Source: Arhodomonas aquaeolei DSM 8974
GTDB taxonomy: Bacteria > Pseudomonadota > Gammaproteobacteria > Nitrococcales > Nitrococcaceae
DNA length: 64,000 bases
Reading direction: 5' to 3'
Assembly: GCF_000374645.1 (NCBI RefSeq)
Contig: NZ_KB894808.1
Span: 85,006-149,005 of the forward strand
Shown here: positions 33,168-42,690 of the stretch, one piece after another
Numbering within the stretch: position 1 is the first letter of the stretch
Layout of the letters: every line of letters starts with the position of its first letter
Notes under the pieces: model-generated
Seen by the model: the letters and a program-made list of their open reading frames with translations, nothing else
Databases searched by the model: none
What the model was told of the DNA's origin: nothing
Made by a program: the position numbers and the translations under genes

Positions 33168-33545
33168 GTGCAGGGACGGATTCATACACAGCGCGGCGTG
33201 ACCATCACCCAGCTGCTGCTCGGACTGGTGGCCGCGGGGGTGCTGGCGCTTATCGCCATGCGGCTCGTGCCGGTCTACCTGGAGGCCCACTCCGTTGGCA
33301 CCATCCTCGAGGGGATAAGCGGGCAGAAGCAGTTCACCGGCAATAACCAGAAGGACATCCGCGAGACCTTCTCGCGCCGGCTGATCATCAACGACATCAA
33401 TAACATCAAGGCCAAGGACCTCCAGTTCGAGGAGGTGCGCGGCGGCATCGAGGCGTCGGTGGAGTACGAGGTACGGCGGCCGTTCATCGCCAACCTCGAC
33501 TTCGTCGCCCATTTCAAGAAATCCACCCTCATCCGAAACAAGTGA
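33168..33545 (+). CDS. DUF4845 domain membrane protein
   Basis: A 125-residue protein with one N-terminal transmembrane helix (TITQLLLGLVAAGVLALIAM, about residues 11-30) preceded by a pilin-like RGVT. A small predicted periplasmic domain follows, containing DIRETFSRRLIINDIN and EASVEYEVRRPFIANLDFV. This is the DUF4845 family, commonly encoded between lepB and rnc in Pseudomonas and relatives; function unknown. The GTG at 33168 is preferred because GGAGG lies seven bases upstream; an earlier GTG at 33156 is possible. rnc follows one base after the stop. Confidence 0.85.
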   Translation: MQGRIHTQRGVTITQLLLGLVAAGVLALIAMRLVPVYLEAHSVGTILEGISGQKQFTGNNQKDIRETFSRRLIINDINNIKAKDLQFEEVRGGIEASVEYEVRRPFIANLDFVAHFKKSTLIRNK

Positions 33546-33546
33546 C

Positions 33547-34242
33547 GTGACGGCCGAGCGATTGCAGCAGGACCTGGGGTACCGATTCCGCGATGCGGCG
33601 CTGCTCGAGCAGGCGCTGACCCATCGCAGTGCGAGCGGGCCCAACAACGAGCGCCTGGAGTTCCTCGGCGACAGTGTGCTGAACTTCGTCATCGCCGCCG
33701 CCGTGTTCGAACGGCGCCCGGAGGCCCGCGAGGGCGAGCTCAGCCGCCTGCGTGCCAACCTGGTCAACAAGAATTCGCTCGCGCGGCTGGCCCGGCGGCT
33801 GGAGCTCGGCGGCTACATCCACCTCGGCGGCGGCGAGCTGAAGACCGGCGGTCACCGTCGCGACTCCATCCTCGCCGACGCGACCGAGGCGGTGCTCGGC
33901 GCGATCTACCTCGACGGCGGCTTCGAGGCCTGCCGCGACGTCATCCTCGGGCTCTACCGGGAGTGGCTGGCGGACCTGCCCGAGCAGCGCCAGCTCAAGG
34001 ACCCCAAGACCCGTCTGCAGGAGTACCTCCAGTCGCGGCGGCTGCCGCTGCCGGCCTACGAGGTGGTGGACGTCGAGGGGCGCGCCCACGACCAGACCTT
34101 TCGTGTGCATTGCCATGTCGAGGAACTGGCGGTGACCAGCGAGGGCCGCGCGAACTCTCGCCGCCGTGCCGAACAGCAGGCGGCCGAATCCATGCTCACG
34201 CGTCTGCGCGAGGGCGATAATGACGGAGGCAGGGCCGGATGA
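33547..34242 (+). CDS. rnc: Ribonuclease III
   Basis: Double-strand-specific endoribonuclease that processes rRNA precursors and many mRNAs. The 231 residues show the catalytic signature NERLEFLGDSVLNFVIA at about residues 34-50, DATEAVLGAIYLDGG near 115, and a C-terminal double-stranded-RNA-binding domain (DPKTRLQEYLQSRRLPLPAYEV, ending GRANSRRRAEQQAAESML). Start is GTG one base after the previous stop. It overlaps era by four bases (ATGA). Confidence 0.97.
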   Translation: MTAERLQQDLGYRFRDAALLEQALTHRSASGPNNERLEFLGDSVLNFVIAAAVFERRPEAREGELSRLRANLVNKNSLARLARRLELGGYIHLGGGELKTGGHRRDSILADATEAVLGAIYLDGGFEACRDVILGLYREWLADLPEQRQLKDPKTRLQEYLQSRRLPLPAYEVVDVEGRAHDQTFRVHCHVEELAVTSEGRANSRRRAEQQAAESMLTRLREGDNDGGRAG

Positions 34243-35144
34243 GCACGGCCACCGAGACCATGCGCAGCGGCTTTGTCGCCCTGATGGGACGACCCAACGC
34301 GGGCAAGTCGACGCTGCTCAATGCCCTGCTCGGGCAGAAGGTCAGCATCGTTACCCGCAAGCCGCAGACCACGCGCCACCGCATCATCGGCGTGCACCAC
34401 ATCGAGGGCGCGCAGCTCGTGTATGTGGACACCCCCGGGCTGCACCGGGCCACGAAAACGGCGATGAACCGTTACCTCAACGAGGCCGCGGGGCAGGCGC
34501 TGGACGACGTCGATGTCGTGCTGGTGGTGGTCGACGCCAGTCGCTGGACCGAGGATGATGATCTCGTCTTCGAGCGCCTCAAGTCGGTCAGGGTGCCGGT
34601 GGTGCTCGCGATAAACAAGGTCGACCGGATCCCCGACAAGACCCAGCTGCTGCCTCTGATCGAGCGGCTCAGTCAGCGCCATGATTTCGCCGCGGTGGTG
34701 CCGGTTTCGGCACAGCGGCACAGCAACCTCGAGGCGCTGGAGCAGGAGCTCGTCGCCCGCCTGCCGGAGGGGCCTGCACTGTTCCCGGAGGAGCAGGTCA
34801 CGGACCGCTCCGAGCGCTTCATGGCCGCGGAGCTCATCCGCGAGCAGCTCATGGCCGGTCTCGGCGAGGAGCTGCCCTATGCGACCACCGTCGAGATCGA
34901 GGCGTTCGAGCAGGAGGGGCGGCTGCGCCGCATCGCCGCGGTGATCTGGGTCGAGCGGCCGGGGCAGAAGAAGATCGTCATCGGCGGGGACGGCCGCCGG
35001 CTCAAGTCGCTCGGGCGTTCCGCGCGGCTGGAGATGGAGCGGCTGTTCGACGGCCGGGTCTACCTCCAGCTCTGGGTGAAGGTCCGCGAGGGCTGGTCTG
35101 ACGACGAGCGGGCGCTGCGCTCCCTCGGTTACGGGGAATTCTAG
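34239..35144 (+). CDS. era: GTPase Era
   Basis: Ras-like GTPase that binds the 3' end of 16S rRNA during 30S assembly. The 301 residues have G1 GRPNAGKSTLLNA, the switch region KPQTTRHRIIGV, DTPGLH and NKVDRIPDK. A C-terminal KH domain follows with AAVIWVERPGQKKIVIGGDG and LKSLGRSARLEMERLF. Its start is inside the rnc end, and recO follows after seven bases: the classic rnc-era-recO operon. Confidence 0.98.
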   Translation: MSTATETMRSGFVALMGRPNAGKSTLLNALLGQKVSIVTRKPQTTRHRIIGVHHIEGAQLVYVDTPGLHRATKTAMNRYLNEAAGQALDDVDVVLVVVDASRWTEDDDLVFERLKSVRVPVVLAINKVDRIPDKTQLLPLIERLSQRHDFAAVVPVSAQRHSNLEALEQELVARLPEGPALFPEEQVTDRSERFMAAELIREQLMAGLGEELPYATTVEIEAFEQEGRLRRIAAVIWVERPGQKKIVIGGDGRRLKSLGRSARLEMERLFDGRVYLQLWVKVREGWSDDERALRSLGYGEF

Positions 35145-35151
35145 TAGCGCC

Positions 35152-35922
35152 ATGGGCGAGCAGCGCCGGGTCAGCCTGGCCCCCGCCTACATCCTGCACC
35201 GCCGGCCCTACCGCGACACCAGCCTTTTGCTGGAGTGCTTCACCCGGGACCATGGCCGCGTCGGGCTGGTGGCCCGGGGTGCGCGCCGGGCCCGTTCCCG
35301 CCTGCCTGGTACGCTCCAGGCGTTCCAGCCGCTCAGCCTCTCCTGGCAGGGGCGTGGCGATCTTGCCACGCTGGTGGACGCGGAGCTCGCCGGCACCCCC
35401 GCGCGGCTCGCCGGCACCCGGCTGATCAGCGGGCTCTACGCCAATGAGCTGCTGGTGCGCACGACGCGCCGGCAAGACCCTCATCCGGAGCTGTTCGGTC
35501 ATTACACCCGGCTGGTGACTGCGCTCGCGCTGGAGGCCGGTGCCGAGGGTGTGCTGTTGCGGCTGTTCGAGCGCGACCTGCTCACCAGCCTGGGCTACGG
35601 ACTGCCACTGGGGCACGACGCCGGCGGGGCGCCCGTGCAGCCCGGCATTGCTTACCGCTATGATCCCGACACGGGCTTCCACCCGTTGGCGGGCGGGGCC
35701 GCCGGGCGCGGGATCGACGGTGCCGTGCTCCTCGGCCTGGCGGCCGGTGAGACCGGGGCCGCCGGCTCGCGGGCCGCGCGCGAGCTCATGCGCGCGGCGC
35801 TGGCGCCGCACCTCGGTGAGCGCCCGCTCTACAGCCGCGGGCTTTACCGTCAGCAGCTCCGCGCCGCGGACGCCCGCGGCGGGCCATCCGATACCGGAGA
35901 GGACGACAGCGCATGTCAGTGA
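35152..35922 (+). CDS. recO: DNA repair protein RecO
   Basis: RecFOR mediator that loads RecA onto SSB-coated single strands. The 256 residues start with an OB-fold ([37 protein letters not shown]), followed by the helical domain ([28 protein letters not shown]). The C-terminal part lacks a zinc-binding Cys motif, as is common in gammaproteobacterial RecO. The end overlaps pdxJ by ten bases. Confidence 0.95.
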   Translation: MGEQRRVSLAPAYILHRRPYRDTSLLLECFTRDHGRVGLVARGARRARSRLPGTLQAFQPLSLSWQGRGDLATLVDAELAGTPARLAGTRLISGLYANELLVRTTRRQDPHPELFGHYTRLVTALALEAGAEGVLLRLFERDLLTSLGYGLPLGHDAGGAPVQPGIAYRYDPDTGFHPLAGGAAGRGIDGAVLLGLAAGETGAAGSRAARELMRAALAPHLGERPLYSRGLYRQQLRAADARGGPSDTGEDDSACQ

Positions 35923-36668
35923 CCAGCCATCGCCCCCTGCTGGGGGTCAACATCGATCATGTCGCCACCCTGCGCCAGGCCCGTGGTACCCGTTACCCGG
36001 AGGTGGTGCAGGCCGCGCTGGTGGCCGAGCAGGCCGGTGCGGACGGGATCACGGTGCACCTGCGCGAGGACCGCCGTCACATCCAGGACCGGGACGTGCG
36101 GCTGCTCGCGGAGACCGTCGAGACCCGGCTGAACCTGGAGATGGCGATGACCGACGAGATGGTGGCGATCGCCGAGGCGGTCCGCCCCGCCAACTGCTGC
36201 ATCGTCCCGGAGAGCCGCGAGGAGCTGACCACCGAAGGTGGCCTCGACGTTGCCGCCCAGGCCGGGCGCACGGCCGCGGTCTGCGCCCGGCTGGCGCGCG
36301 CCGGAGTGGCGGTTTCCCTGTTCGTCGACCCCGATCCCGTGCAGCTCGACGCCGCGGCCCGGGCCGGCGCCCCGGTGGTGGAGATCCACACCGGGGAGTA
36401 CGCGGATGCGCAGGACCCGGAGACCGCGCGGCGGACCTTCGCCAGGGTGGCGGAGGCCGTCGCCTACGCCCGGGGCCTCGGGCTCACCGTCAATGCCGGT
36501 CACGGCCTGCATTACCACAACGTCGAGGCGGTCGCGGCGCTGCCCGGCATGCACGAGCTCAACATCGGCCACGCGATCATCGCGCGGGCGGTATTCAGCG
36601 GGCTCGCCGACGCCGTCGCCGACATGCGGCGTCTGATGACCGGGGCCGCCGTGCGGGGCGGGGCGTGA
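35913..36668 (+). CDS. pdxJ: Pyridoxine 5'-phosphate synthase
   Basis: Condenses 1-deoxyxylulose 5-phosphate with 3-amino-1-hydroxyacetone phosphate to pyridoxine 5'-phosphate in the DXP-dependent vitamin B6 route. The 251 residues have [22 protein letters not shown] at the start, [37 protein letters not shown] and GHGLHYHNV toward the C-terminus, where the phosphate binds. The gene overlaps both recO and acpS, so expression is coupled. Confidence 0.97.
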   Translation: MSVTSHRPLLGVNIDHVATLRQARGTRYPEVVQAALVAEQAGADGITVHLREDRRHIQDRDVRLLAETVETRLNLEMAMTDEMVAIAEAVRPANCCIVPESREELTTEGGLDVAAQAGRTAAVCARLARAGVAVSLFVDPDPVQLDAAARAGAPVVEIHTGEYADAQDPETARRTFARVAEAVAYARGLGLTVNAGHGLHYHNVEAVAALPGMHELNIGHAIIARAVFSGLADAVADMRRLMTGAAVRGGA

Positions 36669-37063
36669 TCGTCGGCATCGGCACCGACATCGTCGCGGTC
36701 GCGCGCATACGTCGCCTCGCCGGGGCCCCGGATACCCGGTTCGCGCGGCGGGTGCTGACCGCGGCGGAGCTCGACGAGGGGGCGGCGCTGGCGGACTTCG
36801 GGGCCTTCGCCGCCCGCCGTTTCGCCGCCAAGGAGGCGGCGGCCAAGGCCTTCGGCACGGGTATCGGGCGTGGCCTGAGCTTCCAGCACCTGCGTGTCGG
36901 TCACGATGAGGTCGGGGCGCCGCAGCTGCAGCTCGAGGGCGAGGCGCAGACGCTCGCCGTTCGCAGGGGCATCCTCCGCTGTCACCTTAGCATCTCGGAC
37001 GAGCGCGACTACGCTGTCGCCTTCGTCGTGCTGGAGGGCGGTTCAGGCGGGGGAGTCGGCTGA
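36665..37063 (+). CDS. acpS: Holo-[acyl-carrier-protein] synthase
   Basis: Attaches 4'-phosphopantetheine from CoA to acyl carrier protein. The 132 residues start at GTG with [17 protein letters not shown], which includes the metal-binding Asp, and continue with [18 protein letters not shown] holding the catalytic Glu/Lys. The C-terminus is [16 protein letters not shown]. The GTG overlaps the pdxJ stop by four bases; a much longer open frame upstream is out-of-frame reading of recO and pdxJ. The 3' end overlaps the convergent kinase gene by 21 bases. Confidence 0.96.
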   Translation: MIVGIGTDIVAVARIRRLAGAPDTRFARRVLTAAELDEGAALADFGAFAARRFAAKEAAAKAFGTGIGRGLSFQHLRVGHDEVGAPQLQLEGEAQTLAVRRGILRCHLSISDERDYAVAFVVLEGGSGGGVG

Positions 37064-39709
37064 GACCGTGTCAATCGCTCCGAGCAGATCGTCCACCGCC
37101 CCCGGTATCGCCTGAGCATCGCCGGCGACGAGGTGTCCCTCCAGCTCGGCGCAAGCCGAGCGCAGGGCCTCCGGCCCGCATACGCTGGCCGCGCCGTGGA
37201 GCTTGTGCACGTGCTCGCGCAGCGTTGCCCGGTCTCCGGTCTCGACGGCGGCGACGATGCGTTGGCGATGGTCGGGAAGCTCGTCGAGCATCATCTCCCG
37301 CAGCGTGCTCCGGGTGTCGTTATCAACGCTCGAATGCTCCGGTGCCGGGCCGTCCCGGCCGATCGCGGCGAGAATCTGCACCTCCGTTACCGGCTTGATC
37401 AGGCAGTCGTCCATCCCGGCGGCGAGCAGCCGTTCGCGCTCTCCGCTCATGGCGTTGGCGGTGAGTGCGATGATCCGCGGCGGTCGCCGGCCGTCGTAGC
37501 TGGCGATGATCCGTCGAGCCGCCTCCTCGCCACTTATACCCGGCATGTGGATATCCATGAAGACTGTGTCGAACCACTCGTGGCGGCACGCGTCCACTGC
37601 CGCGGTACCGTCGCCGGCTTCCACCACCCGCACGCCGTTGCGTGCGGCGATGGTGGTGATGAGTTTGCGGTTGATTTCGTTGTCATCGACGACGAGCACG
37701 TTCGCGCCATCCAGGGCGTTTCCCTCGGCGTCCGCCGCGTCCGCCTCATCGGCCGTGTCCGGTGCCGGCAGTCGGGGCAGGGAGGTGCCGGCAAAGTCCA
37801 CCACCCGGCAGAGCTCGCGGAAGATCGCCTGCCGGCGTGCGACGCGGGGCAGCGTGGCGGCCGCGCCGAGCCGGGTGAGCTGCTGGTGGATCTCACGGTC
37901 GACGGTACTGGCGAGCACCAGTACGGGGACGCCGGCGGCGTGGGCCGTGGTGATCAGGTGTCCCGGTAGCGCGGTGTCCAGTGCGGCCTGACCGATACCA
38001 GCGACCAGTAGCGCCCAGTCGTTTTCGGCCAGGCGTGCCTCCAATGTCTCGATGCCGGCCCCGGTGACGGTCATGCCCCACTGCTCCAGGCGGTGCCGTG
38101 TCGCGAGGCGGGTCAGGTGGCTGTCGTCGTAGAGCAGGGCGTGGCGCCCGTCCAGCGGCGTCGCCGGCGCCGGCGACGCCGGCTCCGGCCGGCGCTCCAG
38201 GCGGGCGGTGAACCAGAACGTCGAGCCCACGCCGGGTTCACTCTCCAGGCCGATGGTGCCGCCCATCTGCTCGACGAGCTTGCGGGAAATGATCAGCCCC
38301 AGGCCGGTGCCGCCGAAGCGCCGCGTCAGCGAGGTGTCGGCCTGGCTGAACGCACGGAATAGCTTGTCGCGGTCGGACTCATGCAGGCCGACGCCGGTGT
38401 CGCTGACGTTGAAGCGAATGCTCACGGAGTCGCTGTCTTCCTCCTCGATCATCACGCGCACGGTGACCTCGCCGGCGGGGGTGAACTTGATGGCGTTGTG
38501 TACCAGATTGGTCAGCACCTGGCGCAGGCGCAGCGGGTCGCCGCGCAGCCGGGTGGGTACGTCGGCGTACACGAGCTGGACGATCTCCAGGCGCTTGTCG
38601 TACGCCTCCGGGGCGAGCAGGGCGAAGACCTCCTCGACGCAGTCCCGCAGGTCGAAGTCGACGCTGTCCAGCGCCATCTTGCCCGCCTCGATCTTCGAGA
38701 AATCGAGGATGTCGTTGATGATGGTCAGCAGGTTGCTGCAGGACTGGCGGATGGTGTCCACGTAGTCGCGCTGCTCGGCGTTGAGCGGGCTGTGATGCAG
38801 CAGGTCGGCGAAGCCGACGATGCCATTGATCGGTGTGCGGATCTCGTGGGAGACGTTGGCGACGAACTCCGACTTGACCTTGCTGGCCTCCAGCGCGCGG
38901 CGCCGGGCGACGTCGAGCTCCACGTTCTGCACCTCCACGGCCTGCAGGGTCTGGCGCAGCTCCGAGGTGGTCTGGCGCACCCGCGCCTCCAGGGCCTCGC
39001 GGCTCTCGCCCAGGGCCTGCACCATGCGGTTCATGGCCTCTTCCAGCTCGCCGATCTCGCCGCCGGCGTCCGCGCGCAGACGCCCGTCGAGCTCGCCGCG
39101 CCGGATGCGCGTGGTGAACCGGGTCAGCCGCCGGGTCGGGGTGACCAGGCTGTTCGCCACCGCCAGGGCGAGGAGCGTGGCGATGCCGGCGACGGCGGCG
39201 GCGAGTCCCAAAGGGGGAAGCATGACCGCGGCATAGCGCTGATACGCCCAGCCGTGGTCGGGAGTGACCGTCAGCGTACCGCCGGAGGGTGGCATCGGCG
39301 TGGTGGCCGTATCCAGCATCACCGTCATGACGCCGGCGTCGAGCCGCTCGAATGCCGTCGCCGCCATGAGCGCCCCGCCGAGCATGGAGGTGACACGCGG
39401 GGCGTGGCTGCGGGCCGAGACCACCGTGGAGCCGTCGCCGCGCTCGATCCGCGCCTCGGCGACGGTGGGGTTGTCCACCAGTGAATCGACGATGCCCTGC
39501 AGGGTGCGGAGATGGCCGGAGTGCAGCGCCTCCGCGGCGGGCACGCGCCACTGATGCGCGCTCACGGCGAGCTCGCGGTTCAGTGCCGAGCGCAGACGCG
39601 AGAGCTCGGTATCGCCGAGCAGCGAGAGCAGCACCGCCGCCACCGTGATGGTGGGCACCAGCGCGACCAGCAGGACGCGACGTCGTGTGCTCCAGCGCAT
39701 CGATGCCAT
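37043..39709 (-). CDS. gacS: Hybrid sensor histidine kinase of the GacS/BarA type
   Basis: Tripartite sensor kinase expected to phosphorylate a GacA/UvrY-type regulator. From 888 residues: transmembrane helices at about 11-32 and 160-187 flank a periplasmic domain, then HAMP (about 188-240), and HisKA with VSHEIRTPINGIVGF (His288). HATPase follows, with NAIKFTP, DTGVGL and GTGLGLIISRKL. A degenerate receiver comes next (about 520-640, no phospho-acceptor Asp seen), then an intact receiver with VVDDNEINRKL and Asp719 in FMDIHMPG, and an HPt domain with HKLHGAAS (His835). The ATG at 39709 is preferred for its AGAGG; 39700 and 39715 are alternatives. It lies next to acpS, as gacS does in Pseudomonas. 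Confidence 0.9.
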   Translation of the reverse strand: MASMRWSTRRRVLLVALVPTITVAAVLLSLLGDTELSRLRSALNRELAVSAHQWRVPAAEALHSGHLRTLQGIVDSLVDNPTVAEARIERGDGSTVVSARSHAPRVTSMLGGALMAATAFERLDAGVMTVMLDTATTPMPPSGGTLTVTPDHGWAYQRYAAVMLPPLGLAAAVAGIATLLALAVANSLVTPTRRLTRFTTRIRRGELDGRLRADAGGEIGELEEAMNRMVQALGESREALEARVRQTTSELRQTLQAVEVQNVELDVARRRALEASKVKSEFVANVSHEIRTPINGIVGFADLLHHSPLNAEQRDYVDTIRQSCSNLLTIINDILDFSKIEAGKMALDSVDFDLRDCVEEVFALLAPEAYDKRLEIVQLVYADVPTRLRGDPLRLRQVLTNLVHNAIKFTPAGEVTVRVMIEEEDSDSVSIRFNVSDTGVGLHESDRDKLFRAFSQADTSLTRRFGGTGLGLIISRKLVEQMGGTIGLESEPGVGSTFWFTARLERRPEPASPAPATPLDGRHALLYDDSHLTRLATRHRLEQWGMTVTGAGIETLEARLAENDWALLVAGIGQAALDTALPGHLITTAHAAGVPVLVLASTVDREIHQQLTRLGAAATLPRVARRQAIFRELCRVVDFAGTSLPRLPAPDTADEADAADAEGNALDGANVLVVDDNEINRKLITTIAARNGVRVVEAGDGTAAVDACRHEWFDTVFMDIHMPGISGEEAARRIIASYDGRRPPRIIALTANAMSGERERLLAAGMDDCLIKPVTEVQILAAIGRDGPAPEHSSVDNDTRSTLREMMLDELPDHRQRIVAAVETGDRATLREHVHKLHGAASVCGPEALRSACAELEGHLVAGDAQAIPGAVDDLLGAIDTVSADSPA

Positions 39710-39839
39710 TTCCATATGCCTCTGCCGCGCGGTGACTCCCCGGGAGCGACCCATTATGGCGGCGTCGGCGGGCGCGGTGCACGTCGCGACGACGTGCCGC
39801 CGGCGGGGCAGGGGGCATGGTGCCCTGAATCCATGCATA

Positions 39840-39853
39840 TATGTGTATACATA
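39840..39853. promoter_or_regulatory. Palindromic AT-rich site upstream of the dehydratase gene
   Basis: TATGT-GTAT-ACATA is a perfect inverted repeat in an otherwise GC-rich 257-base gap. It is followed by ATGACG (39855-39860) and TATATA (39879-39884), 18 bases apart, a possible promoter for the dehydratase gene 113 bases downstream. The block ATATGTGTATA (39839-39849) recurs exactly at 55393-55403 before the lactonase gene. Probable operator of the cluster's LysR regulator; inferred. Confidence 0.5.
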
Positions 39854-39966
39854 AATGACGAATCCAATATTAGAAAACTATATATCGCCTTGCTAGCGTC
39901 GCTCCCATGAACCATCCATGGCCGTGACGGCGCCGCCGTCGGGCCACGACCGGGAGAGCGACGAGC

Positions 39967-41700
39967 ATGAGCGACGATGATAAGAACGCCGGGAAGCGCC
40001 GGAGTCAGGCCTGGTTCGGGGGCACGGACAAGGACGCCTTCCTCCACCGCAGCTGGGCCAAGAACAACGGCCTGCCGGACGACGCCTTCGACGGCCGCCC
40101 GGTGATCGGTATCTGCAACACCTTCTCCGAGCTCACGCCCTGCAACGCGCATTTCCGCGAGCTCGTCGAGCACATCAAGCGGGGTGTGATCGAGGCGGGG
40201 GGAACGCCCTTCGAGTTCCCGGTGTTCTCCTGCGGCGAGACCATGCTCCGCCCCACCGCCATGCTGTTCCGCAACCTCGCCTCCATGGACGTGGAGGAGG
40301 CCATTCGCGGCAACCCGCTGGACGGTGTCATCCTCATGGGCGGGTGCGACAAGACCACCCCGTCGCTGCTCATGGGGGCGGCGAGCTGCGATATCCCGGC
40401 CGCGGTGGTCTCCGGCGGGCCGATGCTCAACGGCCGTTTCCGGGGGCGCACCCTGGGCTCGGGCACGGACGTGTGGAAGTTCTCCGAGGAGGTGCGCAGC
40501 GGGCGCATGTCCGAAGAGGACTTCATGGCCGCGGAGAGCGGCATGTCACGCTCGCCCGGCCACTGCATGACCATGGGCACCGCCTCGACCATGGCCTCCA
40601 TGTCGGAGGCCCTGGGCGTCACCCTCGCGGGCAATGCCGCCTACCCGGCGGTGGATGCCCGGCGCAACCGCCTGGCGCGACTCACCGGCCGGCGCATCGT
40701 CTCGATGGTCGAGGAGGACCTGCGTCTGTCCAGGGTGCTCACCCGCGAGGCGTTCGAGAACGCCATCCGCGTGAACGGTGCCATCGGCGGCTCGACCAAC
40801 GCGGTGATCCACCTCCTCGCGATCGCCGGGCGTATCGGCGTGGACCTCGATCTCACCGACTGGGACCGCTTCGGGCGCGACGTCCCCTGCCTGGTCAACC
40901 TCATGCCCTCGGGCGAGTACCTGATGGAGGATTTCTGCTACGCCGGCGGGTTGCCAGCGGTGATGGGCAAGATCCGGGACCTGCTGCACGAAGATGCGTT
41001 CACCATCTCCGGGCGCACCATGGGTGAGCAGCTGAATGCGGCGGAGTGCTTCAACGACGACGTCATCCGCGACCGGGACAACCCGGTCTTTCACCAGGGC
41101 GGCATCGCCGTGCTTCAGGGCAACCTCGCGCCCCAGGGCGCGGTGCTCAAGCCCTCGGCGGCCTCACCGCATCTCATGCAGCACACCGGCCGGGCGGTAG
41201 TGTTCGAGAGCATCGAGGACTTCAAGGCCCGCGTGGACGATCCGGACCTCGACGTCGACGAGAACAGCGTGCTGGTCCTCAAGGGCGCCGGGCCGCAGGG
41301 CTATCCGGGCATGGCGGAGGTCGGCAACCTGCCGCTGCCGCGCAAGGTCCTGGAGAAGGGCGTGCGGGACATGGTCCGCGTCTCGGATGCGCGCATGTCC
41401 GGCACCGCCTTCGGCACCGTGGTGCTTCACGTCGCGCCGGAATCCGCCGCCGGCGGGCCGCTGGCGCTGGTCGAGGAGGGCGACATCATCGAGCTGGACG
41501 TCGAGGCCCGGCGCCTGGCGCTGAAGATCGACGAGGCCGAGCTCGAGCGTCGCCGGGCCCGCTGGCAGCCGCAGCCCCACGCCATGCAGGGCGGTTACCA
41601 GAGCCTGTACGTGGAGCGGGTGCTCCAGGCCGATACCGGCGCCGACCTGGACTTCCTCGTCGGTTGCCGGGGGGCCGAGGTCCCCCGGGAGAGCCACTGA
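39967..41700 (+). CDS. IlvD/Edd-family aldonate dehydratase (L-arabinonate dehydratase-like)
   Basis: Predicted to remove water from a sugar acid to give a 2-keto-3-deoxy acid. The 577 residues follow the Rhizobium L-arabinonate dehydratase pattern closely: RSQAWFGGTDKDAF, GRPVIGICNTFSELTPCNAHF, GGCDKTTPSLLMGAASCDIP, SRSPGHCMTMGTASTMASM, GGSTNAVIHLLAIAGR, LAPQGAVLKPSAASPHLM, SDARMSGTAFGTVVLHVAPE and the end ADLDFLVGCRGAE. Cys59, Cys127 and Cys200 are the expected Fe-S cluster ligands. Related enzymes act on xylonate, fuconate or gluconate, so the substrate is not settled; the neighbours favour a pentonate or galactonate. Converges on the LysR gene seven bases away. Confidence 0.9.
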   Translation: MSDDDKNAGKRRSQAWFGGTDKDAFLHRSWAKNNGLPDDAFDGRPVIGICNTFSELTPCNAHFRELVEHIKRGVIEAGGTPFEFPVFSCGETMLRPTAMLFRNLASMDVEEAIRGNPLDGVILMGGCDKTTPSLLMGAASCDIPAAVVSGGPMLNGRFRGRTLGSGTDVWKFSEEVRSGRMSEEDFMAAESGMSRSPGHCMTMGTASTMASMSEALGVTLAGNAAYPAVDARRNRLARLTGRRIVSMVEEDLRLSRVLTREAFENAIRVNGAIGGSTNAVIHLLAIAGRIGVDLDLTDWDRFGRDVPCLVNLMPSGEYLMEDFCYAGGLPAVMGKIRDLLHEDAFTISGRTMGEQLNAAECFNDDVIRDRDNPVFHQGGIAVLQGNLAPQGAVLKPSAASPHLMQHTGRAVVFESIEDFKARVDDPDLDVDENSVLVLKGAGPQGYPGMAEVGNLPLPRKVLEKGVRDMVRVSDARMSGTAFGTVVLHVAPESAAGGPLALVEEGDIIELDVEARRLALKIDEAELERRRARWQPQPHAMQGGYQSLYVERVLQADTGADLDFLVGCRGAEVPRESH

Positions 41701-41707
41701 GCGACGG

Positions 41708-42670
41708 TCACGGCCCCGGCCCGGCGGCCTCGTGCTGCCGGGCGACGATCCGGTGCACGGTCTCCTTGAGCGCGGCCGCCCCCGGCGAGAGGGGGCGATC
41801 GCGCAGGGAGACGATGCCGAACGGCTTGACGGTGAAGCGCGGTTCGAACGGCAGGATGGTGAATCGCTCCGGGTCGCACAGCCATTCCGCCACCGGCCGC
41901 GAGATCACCGTGACCGCGTCCATCTGTTCCACCAGCGCGAGCGAGACCAGGATGGACTGGGTGTCGACGATGTCCCGCGGCGGCGTCACCGCGTTCTCCA
42001 GCAGCAGCCGTTCCACGCGCTGGCGCAGCAGCCCCGTCGGCGGCTGCAGCACCCAGACATAGGGCGCCATGTCCTCCAGCGAGACCGCCGCCTGTCCGGC
42101 GAGGGGGTGGTGGCGCCGGCACACGAAGCACAGCGGCTCCTCGCTGATCTCCTCGTAGACGAGCTCCGCGCTGCTCTCGTCCTCCGGCGCGCGGGCAAGG
42201 ACGAAGTCGAAGGTGCCGTCGTGCAGGCCCTCCACCAGCCGTGGACTGACGTTCACCTCGATGCTCACCTTGAGGTTCGGCCGTTCGCGCTGGACCGCCT
42301 CCATTGCCTCGCTGAGCAGGTTTACCGCCGCCGGCATCACCGTGCCCAGCGACACCGTGCCGCCGCGGCCGTGGTGCAGGGCGGTGAGCTCCTCGCCCGC
42401 CTGACCGAGCTCGGCGAGCATGGTCCGTGAGTGACGGATCAGGATCTCGCCGTACCAGTTGGGCCGAACCCCCCGGGACTGGCGCTCGAACACCGATACC
42501 CCGAGCAGGTGCTCGAGGTCGCTGAGCAGCTTGGAGGCGGCCGGCTGGCTCATGTTCAGGCTCGCCGCGGCGCGGTTGATGTTGCGGTATTCGTCCAGGG
42601 CGACGAACAGCTGCATGTGGCGCAGCTTCAACCGCACGCGCAGGAACCAGTCCGCGGGCAGGTCGCGCAT
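41708..42670 (-). CDS. LysR-family regulator, GbpR-like
   Basis: Likely local regulator of the sugar-acid cluster. The 320 residues have an N-terminal helix-turn-helix (LRHMQLFVALDEYRNINRAAASLNMSQPAASKLLSDLEHLLG) and a substrate-binding-like effector domain (GTVSLGTVMPAAVNLLSEAM, FDFVLARAPEDE, LSPGAAALKETVHRI). This resembles GbpR-type regulators, known in Agrobacterium and Azospirillum to control galactose/arabinose-binding proteins. It is read divergently from the gguC-type gene across an AT-rich 131-base gap with a perfect palindrome. A LysR beside the genes it controls, with a shared divergent promoter, is the normal layout. Confidence 0.85.
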   Translation of the reverse strand: MRDLPADWFLRVRLKLRHMQLFVALDEYRNINRAAASLNMSQPAASKLLSDLEHLLGVSVFERQSRGVRPNWYGEILIRHSRTMLAELGQAGEELTALHHGRGGTVSLGTVMPAAVNLLSEAMEAVQRERPNLKVSIEVNVSPRLVEGLHDGTFDFVLARAPEDESSAELVYEEISEEPLCFVCRRHHPLAGQAAVSLEDMAPYVWVLQPPTGLLRQRVERLLLENAVTPPRDIVDTQSILVSLALVEQMDAVTVISRPVAEWLCDPERFTILPFEPRFTVKPFGIVSLRDRPLSPGAAALKETVHRIVARQHEAAGPGP

Positions 42671-42690
42671 TACTGGGCTCCGGTTTATGG

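Noticed and set aside
35540..36664. In-frame extension of acpS upstream through recO and pdxJ.
   Set aside because: The extension is Arg/Gly/Pro-rich out-of-frame reading of two well-defined genes. AcpS proteins begin at IVGIGTDI, matching the GTG at 36665.
39909..39918. AACCATCC near the dehydratase start as an inverted copy of GGATGGTT in the gguC promoter.
   Set aside because: An eight-base match in opposite orientation and at a different distance is expected by chance.
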